Source: an uncultured Bacilli bacterium (lineage in GTDB: Bacteria; Bacillota_I; Bacilli_A; RF39; UBA660). Taken from it: a DNA stretch of 17,672 bases. Numbering within the stretch: position 1 is the stretch's first letter; each line of letters starts with the position of its first letter. Positions 1 to 5,581 of this stretch are shown one piece after another. The position numbers were made by a program, and so were the translations under genes. Location: contig CALVXT010000006.1 of NCBI GenBank assembly GCA_944371545.1, positions 1-17,672 on the forward strand. The letters are read 5' to 3'. The notes under the pieces are model-generated. The model did not search any database and was not told where the DNA came from. It was given only the letters and a program-made list of their open reading frames with translations.

Positions 1-2
1 TT

Positions 3-71
3 ATGGATTATTTAATAATCTTGATTGTACTTTTAGTAGTACTTTCAAAAATTTATTCCAAAAAGGATTAA
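3..71 (+). CDS. Small hydrophobic peptide, candidate type I toxin (copy 1)
   Basis: A 22-codon ORF starting ATG GAT TAT and ending TAA encodes a short membrane-spanning peptide (MDYLIILIVLLVVLSKIY plus a charged SKKD tail). Its DNA is identical to the second copy at 454-522. One hydrophobic helix followed by lysines is the usual form of type I toxins; the core recalls the Ibs peptides of enterobacteria, which may be convergence rather than homology. A hairpin follows 8 bases after the stop. The ribosome-binding site and promoter are outside the window, so expression of this copy cannot be judged. It overlaps another open frame of similar length, so coding by this frame is inferred from the peptide type and from the RBS of copy 2. 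Confidence 0.55.
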   Translation: MDYLIILIVLLVVLSKIYSKKD

Positions 72-79
72 AAACAATT

Positions 80-230
80 GAAAACACCTACTCACTGAAT
101 AGGTGCTTTCTCAACCCATTTTAGGACTGAGAAACATCTAACGCTTTGAAAATCAGATGGTTCTTTTTTGTCCTACAATATATTATGAATTTTCTTCAAA
201 AATATATTCTTAGAAAGATTTTTTCTTTCT
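80..230 (-). ncRNA. Candidate antitoxin RNA of copy 1
   Basis: The minus-strand promoter has -35 TTGCAA (264-259), a 16-bp spacer and an extended -10 TGTTATAAT (245-237). A transcript starting near 230 would run left through the 124-163 hairpin and end at the CACCTA/TAGGTG hairpin just after the toxin stop (80-110). It would be antisense to the 3' part of the toxin mRNA. Ends are estimates from promoter and hairpin positions. The role is inferred from the layout, which resembles TxpA/RatA and BsrG/SR4 of Bacillus subtilis. Confidence 0.5.
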
Positions 231-236
231 GAAATT

Positions 237-264
237 ATTATAACACACTTTTTTTCTTTTGCAA
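237..264 (-). promoter_or_regulatory. Promoter of antitoxin RNA, copy 1
   Basis: TTGCAA, 16 bp, TATAAT, with TGT directly before the -10 (extended -10). The same arrangement is kept in copy 2 although the -35 bases differ, which suggests the promoter is functional. Confidence 0.6.
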
Positions 265-328
265 CCGTTTAATTTTTTTCATAAAACATGCTTTTAAAAC
301 TTTTTATTGTAAACACATTGTCTACAAT

Positions 329-358
329 TTTACTTTTCGTAGGCTTTTGTTATATAAT
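329..358 (+). promoter_or_regulatory. Promoter of toxin mRNA, copy 2
   Basis: The -10 TATAAT is at 353-358 and the -35-like TTTACT at 329-334, with an 18-bp spacer (TTACTT at 330-335 gives 17). The expected start is near 365, giving a leader of about 70-90 bases that begins with the left arm of the inverted repeat. Confidence 0.55.
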
Positions 359-453
359 CTCTTTAGAACTATCTGATTGTTAGGTGTTTTTTCCTCAGTC
401 CATTAAAATAATTTTACTGGAAGTGAGGTGATGTCCTATGAAAGGAATATTTT

Positions 454-522
454 ATGGATTATTTAATAATCTTGATTGTACTTTTAGTAGTACTTTCAAA
501 AATTTATTCCAAAAAGGATTAA
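454..522 (+). CDS. Small hydrophobic peptide, candidate type I toxin (copy 2)
   Basis: The 22-codon ORF is the same as at 3-71: one predicted membrane helix (LIILIVLLVVLS) followed by a short Lys/Asp tail. The start ATG has an AAAGGA Shine-Dalgarno sequence 7 bases upstream. A promoter lies about 90 bases upstream (329-358), and hairpins follow at 532-560 and 586-624. A longer frame starts at 438 with its own strong GAGGTG site and overlaps this ORF in another frame; it could be a leader peptide controlling toxin translation, as mok does for hok, or simply the wrong frame. The toxin role is inferred from size, hydrophobicity, tandem duplication and the convergent strong antisense promoter. 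Nothing here shows toxicity. Confidence 0.6.
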   Translation: MDYLIILIVLLVVLSKIYSKKD

Positions 523-531
523 AAACAAATG

Positions 532-560
532 AAAACACCTACTCACTGAATAGGTGTTTT
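532..560. terminator. Hairpin between toxin stop and antisense region, copy 2
   Basis: AAAACACCTA (532-541) pairs with TAGGTGTTTT (551-560) around a 9-base loop. Flanking runs of T on both strands make it a bidirectional terminator candidate. It is best placed to end the minus-strand antitoxin RNA. The copy 1 equivalent is at 80-110. Confidence 0.6.
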
Positions 561-585
561 TAACTCCAAACAATCTTGGACTGAG

Positions 586-624
586 AAACATCTAACGCTT
601 CGAAAATCAGATGGTTCTTTTTTT
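586..624 (+). terminator. Terminator of toxin mRNA, copy 2
   Basis: An AACATCT...AGATGGTT stem (one bulged G) is followed by seven T residues at 618-624, a good intrinsic terminator on the plus strand. The matching structure of copy 1 ends with a T-run at 164-169. The stem lies inside the right arm of the inverted repeat. Confidence 0.6.
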
Positions 625-693
625 GTCCTACAATATATTATGAATTTTCTTCAAAAATATATTCTTAGAAAGATTTTTTTTCTTTCTGAAATT

Positions 694-721
694 ATTATAA
701 CATACTTTTTTTCTTTTTCAA
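694..721 (-). promoter_or_regulatory. Promoter of antitoxin RNA, copy 2
   Basis: TTGAAA, 16 bp, TATAAT with TGT directly before it. The -35 hexamer begins immediately after the TAG stop of dfx (722-724). Confidence 0.65.
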
Positions 722-1093
722 CTACTCTACTTCTTTTTTCCATAAACCATGAAGATTACAATAAGAATATACTAATGCTCTGCCAGTATATGGTAAATGA
801 AGTTCACAGTTATCTCCTGGTTTAAAGAAAAATTCTTTCATTCCATTTTCTGTTTTCACTAAAATCCATTCAATATAGTGATTTTCTTCCATCACATGAT
901 TTACTCGAATATACATTTCACCATCTTCAATGTGGATTTCTGGAATGTGACGTTCAAAACTTGCATCCACACTATTTGGAATAATATCTTCCATTTCTTT
1001 TCCACAACAGATAAAGTTGCTGTTGTTTTTATTCTCCACAACTTTAACAATTGCTCCACAAACTGAGCATTTTCTTAATTTTATTTCTTCCAT
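722..1093 (-). CDS. dfx: Desulfoferrodoxin (superoxide reductase, two-iron type)
   Basis: The 123-residue protein reduces superoxide to hydrogen peroxide without making oxygen, a defence typical of anaerobes. The N-terminal desulforedoxin-like domain has the FeCys4 ligands C9, C12, C29 and C30. The C-terminal catalytic domain has the His4Cys site: H49, H66, H72 (VNHVMEENHYIEW), C112 and H115 (CNLHGLW). The length and both iron sites fit the two-domain class. The catalytic loop reads E47-R48-H49; the lysine next to the first histidine in well-studied enzymes is an arginine here, which keeps the charge. The ATG start has a GGAAGG site lying in the last codons of pta, so the gene is the last of the ackA-nrnA-pta-dfx operon. 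No terminator hairpin separates its stop from the antitoxin promoter downstream. Confidence 0.93.
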   Translation of the reverse strand: MEEIKLRKCSVCGAIVKVVENKNNSNFICCGKEMEDIIPNSVDASFERHIPEIHIEDGEMYIRVNHVMEENHYIEWILVKTENGMKEFFFKPGDNCELHLPYTGRALVYSYCNLHGLWKKEVE

Positions 1094-1096
1094 TTT

Positions 1097-2095
1097 TTAT
1101 TTCCTTCCTTTATTTTCAGCTTGGACTGCTGTAATTGCTACAGTTCCAACGATATCAGTAACTGAGCAACCTCGTGATAAATCATTCACTGGTGCTGCCA
1201 TTCCTTGAGTTACTGGACCATAGGCGTCAGCATGCGCGAATCTTTGAACTAATTTGTATCCAATGTTTCCAGCATCTAAATCTGGGAATATTAACACGTT
1301 AGCTTTGCCTGCTACTTTGCTATCTTTAGCTTTTAACTTTGCAACACTTGGTACAATCGCAGCATCTAATTGAAGTTCACCATCAATGCATATTTCTGAT
1401 GAAGATTGTTGGGCTATTTTCCTTGCTGTCGTAACTTTATCGACATCGGTATGTTTCGCACTGCCTTTAGTTGAATGTGATAACATTGCAACATAAGGTT
1501 TCTCACCCGTTAAGCTTTCAAAACTTTTCGCACTATCAATTGCTATAGAGGCTAGCTCTTCGCTTGTTGGACTTTGAACTAAACCACAATCAGCAAATAC
1601 ATAGATACCATTTTCTTTATACTCACAATTTGGAATTTCCATTAAAAAGAATGTAGAAACTAGTTTTGCATCTTTTTTGGTTTTAATAATTTGCAATGCT
1701 GGTCTTAAAGTGTTTGCTGTTGAATGACAAGCTCCACTTACTATCCCATCTGCCATATTTTCTTTAACAAGCATGCAGGCAAAATACATAAAGTCTTCAG
1801 TTAAAAGACGATTTGCTTCTTCTAAAGTCATTCCTTTTTCTTTACGTAATTCATATAATTTTTGAGCGAATTCTTTAGTTAATTCACTAGTTAAGGGGTT
1901 GATAATCTCCACATTTGTCAATGTAGGATGAGTTTTTAAAATGCTTTCCTTATTCCCTAATAAAATTACTTCAGCAATGTCTTCTTCTACAATTATTTTC
2001 GTTGCATCTAAAATACGTTCATCCATTGTTTCTGGTAAAACAATTTTCTTTTTTTCTGTTCTTGCTTGTTCTTTTATTTTTTCAATAAACTTCAT
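1097..2095 (-). CDS. pta: Phosphate acetyltransferase
   Basis: The enzyme interconverts acetyl-CoA plus phosphate with acetyl phosphate plus CoA, feeding acetate kinase for ATP production. The 332 residues match the short, single-domain form of the family. Recognisable segments are DGIVSGACHSTANTLRPAL, MLSHSTKGSA, DGELQLDAAIVP, IFPDLDAGNIGYKLVQR and the C-terminal GPVTQGMAAPVNDLSRG. The ATG is preceded by AAAGGAG, which overlaps the end of nrnA; only three bases separate the two genes. dfx follows after three bases, so all are probably translated from one message. Acetyl phosphate made here could also influence response-regulator phosphorylation, but nothing in the sequence bears on that. Confidence 0.96.
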   Translation of the reverse strand: MKFIEKIKEQARTEKKKIVLPETMDERILDATKIIVEEDIAEVILLGNKESILKTHPTLTNVEIINPLTSELTKEFAQKLYELRKEKGMTLEEANRLLTEDFMYFACMLVKENMADGIVSGACHSTANTLRPALQIIKTKKDAKLVSTFFLMEIPNCEYKENGIYVFADCGLVQSPTSEELASIAIDSAKSFESLTGEKPYVAMLSHSTKGSAKHTDVDKVTTARKIAQQSSSEICIDGELQLDAAIVPSVAKLKAKDSKVAGKANVLIFPDLDAGNIGYKLVQRFAHADAYGPVTQGMAAPVNDLSRGCSVTDIVGTVAITAVQAENKGRK

Positions 2096-2098
2096 TAC

Positions 2099-3058
2099 TT
2101 ACGCTCCTTTATATTCTTTACATGCTTCATCTAAATCCTTTAATAAATTATCAATATCTTCTCGTTTATTAGTCCTTACTCCACTTGCATATTTATGGCC
2201 TCCACCATGGTATTTCGAAGCTATTTCATTAATTACAGGCCCTTTACTACGAATATTTACTTTATAAAGATTATTTTTAGCATCATGAGTAACAAAACAC
2301 CAAACATGAATATCTTTAATATAATTAAAATCATTAATCATATTAGATGCCGTTGCAGAATCCACATGATATTCTTCAATCGTTTCAGCTTTTATATCTA
2401 CATATGCAAAGCCATTTTCAGTTACTGTTAGATTGTCTGCTAAAAAACCTCGAAAGCGGATTTCCTCAATCGGACGTTCATAAAGTTTTTCGTATAATTT
2501 AGTAAATGGAATTTTGCTTCTCTTTAATAATTCGGTTGTTATTTCAAAAGTTTTCACTGTCGTATATGATAATAGAAAACGATCGCTATCAGAAACAATT
2601 CCTAAAAAAAGGTTGCTTGCTACATTTGTTGATAAATTCCATTTTAATTTTATAAGCATTTCACTAATCATTTGGCATGTACTACTAGCTGTTTCATCAA
2701 TCCATTCTATGCCTCCAAATTCTTCTTCAAACGGATGATGATCAATTTTGATTACTTCTTTAAATTTTAAGCCTTCCACACCATCTACCCGATAAAAATT
2801 TGGAACATCGGTTGTAATTAATAAAGTGTTATGTAAGGAAGTGACATCAATTTTATCTAAATTTCCGTATTTTTTAAATTTGGAAACCCCTGTTCCTACT
2901 GCATAAACTTTCTTTTTCGGATAACGTTCTAGTATTGCATCTCTTAAAGCTAGTTGACTACAAATAGCGTCTGGATCTGGTCCGATATGTCTTGCAATTA
3001 CAATGCTGTCGTATTGCTTTATTTTTTTTCCTATTTTTTTTATGATGTCACTTTGCAT
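2099..3058 (-). CDS. nrnA: DHH-family bifunctional oligoribonuclease / pAp phosphatase (NrnA-like)
   Basis: The 319-residue protein carries the DHH/DHHA1 architecture of NrnA, which degrades very short RNAs and dephosphorylates 3'-phosphoadenosine 5'-phosphate in the cytoplasm. Visible motifs are HIGPDPDA (24-30, metal-binding aspartates), ITTDVP (D84), the signature IDHHP (DHH at 106-108), SDSDRF, and a C-terminal DHHA1 domain with HGGGHKYASG that binds substrate. The start has an AGAGGGA site just after the ackA stop. Its position between ackA and pta is unusual, since these two enzymes are often adjacent; it may simply be co-expressed housekeeping. The exact substrate preference among NrnA-like enzymes cannot be read from sequence. 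Confidence 0.88.
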   Translation of the reverse strand: MQSDIIKKIGKKIKQYDSIVIARHIGPDPDAICSQLALRDAILERYPKKKVYAVGTGVSKFKKYGNLDKIDVTSLHNTLLITTDVPNFYRVDGVEGLKFKEVIKIDHHPFEEEFGGIEWIDETASSTCQMISEMLIKLKWNLSTNVASNLFLGIVSDSDRFLLSYTTVKTFEITTELLKRSKIPFTKLYEKLYERPIEEIRFRGFLADNLTVTENGFAYVDIKAETIEEYHVDSATASNMINDFNYIKDIHVWCFVTHDAKNNLYKVNIRSKGPVINEIASKYHGGGHKYASGVRTNKREDIDNLLKDLDEACKEYKGA

Positions 3059-3072
3059 TTATGTCCCTCTTT

Positions 3073-4269
3073 CTATTTTTCTGTTAATTCATATGTATCT
3101 CTTGCAATCATTACTTCTTCATTTGTTGGAATTACATAAACTGGAATCGTTGAATCATCTAATGTAATTTTTCCTTCATGAATTTCGTGATAACTTGCAA
3201 TTTTCTCATTAAATTCTCTATCTAATTTTACTCCTAAAAATTCTAGCTTTTCAACAATTTTGCTTCTTTCATAAGCACCGTTTTCACCAACACCTGCTGT
3301 AAATACGATGGCATCGCATCCTTCTAATTCAAAATAATATTTAGCAATGTAATCGACAATTCTTTTGACAAACATATTTAAAGCTAGAACGCCTTTTTCT
3401 TCATTTTCTTTTACACGGTCGTAGATATCACGCATATCACTATATCCTTCTGATATTGCATATACTCCACTTTGTTTATTTAAAATCGTATCAATTTCTG
3501 ATGGCTTTAATCCTGTTTTTTCCATGATGTATGTGATAGCTGTAACGTCTACATCTCCACAACGTGTTCCCATAATTAATCCCGCATTAGGTGTGAATCC
3601 CATTGATGTGTCTATAGATTTTCCATTTTTTACAGCTGTAACACTTGCTCCTGAACCGATATGACAAATAATAAGTTTTAAATCATCTCTTCCTAGCATT
3701 TTGCTCATATATTCAGCAATATATTTATGGCTTGTTCCGTGTGCTCCATAACGTCTTACTTGATATTTTTCATACCATTCCATTGGAAGAGCATATAAAT
3801 AATTTTCTTTTGGCATAGTTTGATGATATGCTGTATCAAATACTACTACTTCTGTAGCGTTTGGCACGACTTCTTTAGCTGCTTTAATTCCTAATACTGC
3901 AGCTGGATTATGAAGAGGCGCTAAACTCGATAATGAATCAATATCTTCTACGACTTCATCTGTTGCTAAAACGCTTTTATCGTAATGGTCTGCACCTTGA
4001 ACAACTCGGTGACCAATTCCTTTAATTTCATCCAAAGAAGAAACTACTTTTAAATCAATTAATTCTTGCATTAAAATTTGGAAAGCAGTTGTATGATCTG
4101 GTAAATCAACTTCTTTTCTTATTTTTTCTCCATTCATCTTAATGGTGTAAAAACTTTCGCCAATCCCTATTCTTTCAAAATAACCACTTGCTAATGCTTT
4201 TTCTTCTGGCATTTCAAATGCAGTAAATTTTAAAGAAGAACTTCCAGCATTTACTGATAATATTTTCAT
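3073..4269 (-). CDS. ackA: Acetate kinase
   Basis: The 398-residue enzyme transfers phosphate between acetyl phosphate and ADP, making ATP and acetate in fermentation. The full acetokinase signature set is present: N-terminal SVNAGSSSLKF, HRVVQGAD (catalytic-site arginine), VVFDTAYHQTMP (aspartate), GAHGTSHKY, HIGSGASVTAVKNG, GTRCGDVD, FTAGVGENGAYER, and the C-terminal PTNEEVMIARDT with the metal-binding glutamate (E384/E385). Length is normal. The ATG is preceded by AGGAG, and a TATAAT box lies upstream at 4291-4296. It is the first gene of the ackA-nrnA-pta-dfx operon. Confidence 0.97.
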   Translation of the reverse strand: MKILSVNAGSSSLKFTAFEMPEEKALASGYFERIGIGESFYTIKMNGEKIRKEVDLPDHTTAFQILMQELIDLKVVSSLDEIKGIGHRVVQGADHYDKSVLATDEVVEDIDSLSSLAPLHNPAAVLGIKAAKEVVPNATEVVVFDTAYHQTMPKENYLYALPMEWYEKYQVRRYGAHGTSHKYIAEYMSKMLGRDDLKLIICHIGSGASVTAVKNGKSIDTSMGFTPNAGLIMGTRCGDVDVTAITYIMEKTGLKPSEIDTILNKQSGVYAISEGYSDMRDIYDRVKENEEKGVLALNMFVKRIVDYIAKYYFELEGCDAIVFTAGVGENGAYERSKIVEKLEFLGVKLDREFNEKIASYHEIHEGKITLDDSTIPVYVIPTNEEVMIARDTYELTEK

Positions 4270-4290
4270 AATTTTTCAACTCCTAATACT

Positions 4291-4296
4291 ATTATA
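4291..4296 (-). promoter_or_regulatory. -10 element upstream of ackA
   Basis: TATAAT lies about 20 bases before the AGGAG ribosome-binding site of ackA. The hexamer 17 bases further up (TGGTAA) matches the -35 consensus poorly, so only the -10 is supported. Confidence 0.4.
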
Positions 4297-4357
4297 CAAA
4301 ATATTTAAACTTTTTACCATGCAAAATTCTTTTCTCATAAAAAGCATAATTTTTCAT

Positions 4358-4389
4358 AAAAAAAATCTAGTATTCAGAGAACACTAGAT
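4358..4389 (-). terminator. Terminator of the 48-aa gene
   Basis: ATCTAGT (4365-4371) pairs with ACTAGAT (4383-4389). Read on the minus strand, the stem is followed by a run of eight T residues. It separates the small gene upstream from the ackA operon. Confidence 0.75.
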
Positions 4390-4418
4390 ATTTAGATAAA
4401 TTCTATTTCTTATTTTGG

Positions 4419-4565
4419 TTATCTTTTTAAACAATTAGGTCCGGTAGAAAGCTCTGTCGGATAAACTTCTTCATATATAATATCTGTTGGATTAAAACTT
4501 TTTAAAAATTCCTTTTTTATTATTTGAGTTTGATTTTTTTCTTTTTGATATTTAAATAATTGCAT
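4419..4565 (-). CDS. Unrecognised 48-residue protein
   Basis: This is an ATG-to-TAA ORF with an AGGTGAT Shine-Dalgarno sequence 4-5 bases before the start, followed by a clear terminator at 4358-4389. The N-terminal half is rich in Lys and Gln (QLFKYQKEKNQTQIIKKEF). The C-terminal part is acidic to neutral and reads IIYEEVYPTELSTGPNCLKR, with one Cys. There is no signal peptide or membrane helix. It is transcribed divergently from a DUF1540-like gene, and the shared region fits a forespore-type (SigG/SigF) promoter on both strands, so I infer, weakly, a spore-related role. I do not recognise a family. Ribosome-binding site, terminator and promoter together make it more likely a real gene than a chance ORF. 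Confidence 0.65.
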   Translation of the reverse strand: MQLFKYQKEKNQTQIIKKEFLKSFNPTDIIYEEVYPTELSTGPNCLKR

Positions 4566-4580
4566 ACTATCACCTACTAT

Positions 4581-4615
4581 TAAAATGTATATTTTTTTAG
4601 ATTTTATACATAGTA
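4581..4615. promoter_or_regulatory. Divergent SigG/SigF-like promoter pair
   Basis: On the plus strand, TGTATA (4586-4591), 17 bp, CATAGTA (4609-4615). On the minus strand, TGTATA (4610-4605), 17 bp, CATTTTA (4587-4581). Both match the forespore pattern TGnATA-N17/18-CATnnTA known from SigG of Bacillus, and the -35 of each strand is built from the complement of the other's -10 region. No TTGACA-like -35 fits either gene. The predicted starts fall at or inside the Shine-Dalgarno sequences, giving very short leaders, which is a weakness of the call. Confidence 0.45.
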
Positions 4616-4629
4616 ATATTGGTGATAGT

Positions 4630-4782
4630 ATGAATAACGAATATTTTAATCAAAGAATTTCTTGCTTAGTTAAAGAATGTAAATATTTTGATCAAAAAGA
4701 GCAACGATGTAACTTAGGGTGTATTGAAGTTGGAAATTGTGAAAATGTTGCAAGATGTAATAATTTTGAAAAAAGGAATTAA
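4630..4782 (+). CDS. Small six-cysteine protein, DUF1540-like
   Basis: The 50-residue protein has cysteines at 12, 17, 27, 31, 37 and 43 in the pattern ISCLVKECKYFDQKEQRCNLGCIEV...CENVARC. This resembles the DUF1540 type (C-x-V-x2-C-x-Y...C...I-x-V...C), probably metal-binding; its function is unknown. I chose the ATG at 4630 because GGTGAT lies 3-4 bases before it; an upstream in-frame ATG at 4585 lies inside the promoter region and has no ribosome-binding site. It is divergent from the 48-aa gene, with a symmetrical 12-bp inverted repeat covering both start codons. A terminator begins at the stop codon (4781). It is the only full-size plus-strand gene in the window. Confidence 0.75.
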   Translation: MNNEYFNQRISCLVKECKYFDQKEQRCNLGCIEVGNCENVARCNNFEKRN

Positions 4783-4803
4783 AGAATGCTTTGATTCTTT
4801 TTT
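4781..4803. terminator. Convergent terminator
   Basis: AAAGAAT (4781-4787) pairs with ATTCTTT (4794-4800), followed by T's to 4803 on the plus strand. It ends the DUF1540-like gene and overlaps the 3' end of the ttcA-like gene, so it may serve both directions, although the minus-strand T-run is weaker. Confidence 0.65.
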
Positions 4804-5581
4804 ATTCTTTATAAGATATAATCGTTTTCAAATTTACATTTTCTGTACTTCGATAAATATTTTTATCAATATATGGATTTATTTTTCTTAACTGTTTTAA
4901 CAATTCCTTAATTTCTTTACGCTTACTATCTTGTTTATTTTCTACAAACTTACAACCACAATTTAAAAATTCTAAATGATTTGTTTTCGCCCAAGAAATA
5001 ATGTCCTCTTCTCGAACAAAATATAAAGGTCGGATAAGTTCCATACCAGGAAAATGATCACTTTTAACCCTAGGCATCATTGTTTTAAATGACCCACTAT
5101 AAAACATAGCGAGCAAAATAGTTTCAATAACATCATCAAAATGATGAGCTAAAGCGATTTTATTACATCCAAGTTTTTGAGCATAATCATACAAATATCC
5201 TCTTCGCATACGCGCACACAAATAGCAAGGATGTTTTTCATTTAAAAGATTGGAAACATCAAACACATTAGTTCGAAAAATTTCCAAAGGAATATCTAAT
5301 TTTTCAGCGTTTTCCCTAATTTTTTTTACATGCTCTTCTTTATATCCTGGATCCATACAAATAAATTTTAAAGAAAAATGCATTTTTCCATGCCTTTGAA
5401 TTTCTTGTAAACATTTTGCTAATAAAAAGGAATCTTTTCCGCCAGAAATACAAACTGCAATAGAATCATTTTCTTGTATTAAATAAAACTCATTTATTGA
5501 ATCAATAAAACCACGCCATATCGTTTTACGATACTTCTTTATAATACTTCGTTCAATATTTTTAACTTCTTCTGTTTTCAC
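4802..5581 (-). CDS. TtcA-family ATP-dependent tRNA thiolase-like protein
   Basis: This 259-residue PP-loop ATPase of the TtcA/TilS superfamily adenylates a tRNA base before sulfur transfer; TtcA itself makes 2-thiocytidine at tRNA position 32. The PP-loop SGGKDS is at 46-51. A CYLC motif (C119, C122) and a later cysteine pair region NCGC (208-210) are the expected iron-sulfur/sulfur-transfer cysteines, and AHHFDDVIET (145-154) is the conserved family block. The start is GTG at 5579-5581 with GGAG 8 bases upstream, inside the end of dnaI (20-base overlap), implying translational coupling. Some Gram-positive members may act on a different base, so I do not assign the symbol firmly. Confidence 0.82.
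   Translation of the reverse strand: MKTEEVKNIERSIIKKYRKTIWRGFIDSINEFYLIQENDSIAVCISGGKDSFLLAKCLQEIQRHGKMHFSLKFICMDPGYKEEHVKKIRENAEKLDIPLEIFRTNVFDVSNLLNEKHPCYLCARMRRGYLYDYAQKLGCNKIALAHHFDDVIETILLAMFYSGSFKTMMPRVKSDHFPGMELIRPLYFVREEDIISWAKTNHLEFLNCGCKFVENKQDSKRKEIKELLKQLRKINPYIDKNIYRSTENVNLKTIISYKE

Larger units (their letters stand above)
1..264. repeat. Tandem repeat unit, copy 1 (5' end cut by window)
   Basis: This stretch is nearly identical to 452-721. The shared part starts inside a short hydrophobic ORF, continues through a CACCTA/TAGGTG hairpin and a second hairpin with a T-run (124-169), and ends at a minus-strand promoter (-10 at 237-242, -35 at 259-264). The coding part of the ORF is base-for-base identical between copies. 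Differences are concentrated between the two hairpins. Homology stops near the -35 element. The repeat period is 451 bp. The upstream leader and promoter of this copy lie outside the window. Confidence 0.9.
366..617. repeat. Imperfect inverted repeat bracketing the toxin ORF of copy 2
   Basis: The left arm (366-401) and right arm (578-617) are reverse complements in two blocks: 366-378 with 605-617 (13 pairs, one of them G-U in RNA) and 394-401 with 578-585 (8 perfect pairs). A plus-strand transcript covering both could close into a long-range 5'-3' clamp around the toxin ORF. The minus-strand RNA has the same sequence as the mRNA leader here, so both could compete for the mRNA 3' arm. Only the right arm of copy 1 is in the window (124-163). 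Confidence 0.75.
530..687 (-). ncRNA. Candidate antitoxin RNA of copy 2
   Basis: A strong minus-strand promoter (-35 TTGAAA at 721-716, 16-bp spacer, extended -10 TGTTATAAT at 702-694) should start an RNA near 687. It would run toward the toxin gene and end at the hairpin 560-532. It contains no convincing ORF. It overlaps the 3' part of the toxin mRNA (which probably ends near 624) by about 90 bases, so it can act as a cis-antisense RNA. Ends are estimates. There is no terminator between the upstream dfx gene and this promoter, so operon read-through may also feed it. Confidence 0.55.

Noticed and set aside
691..705. PerR-box-like sequence over the antitoxin -10 (TTATAAT half-site)
   Set aside because: Only one half matches well and it coincides with TATAAT; the second half has several mismatches.
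1..721. CRISPR array or insertion sequence
   Set aside because: There are only two long tandem units with no spacer pattern, and no transposase is encoded.
4585..4629. Longer start for the DUF1540-like gene
   Set aside because: The upstream ATG lies within the promoter-like palindrome and lacks a ribosome-binding site, while GGTGAT precedes the ATG at 4630.
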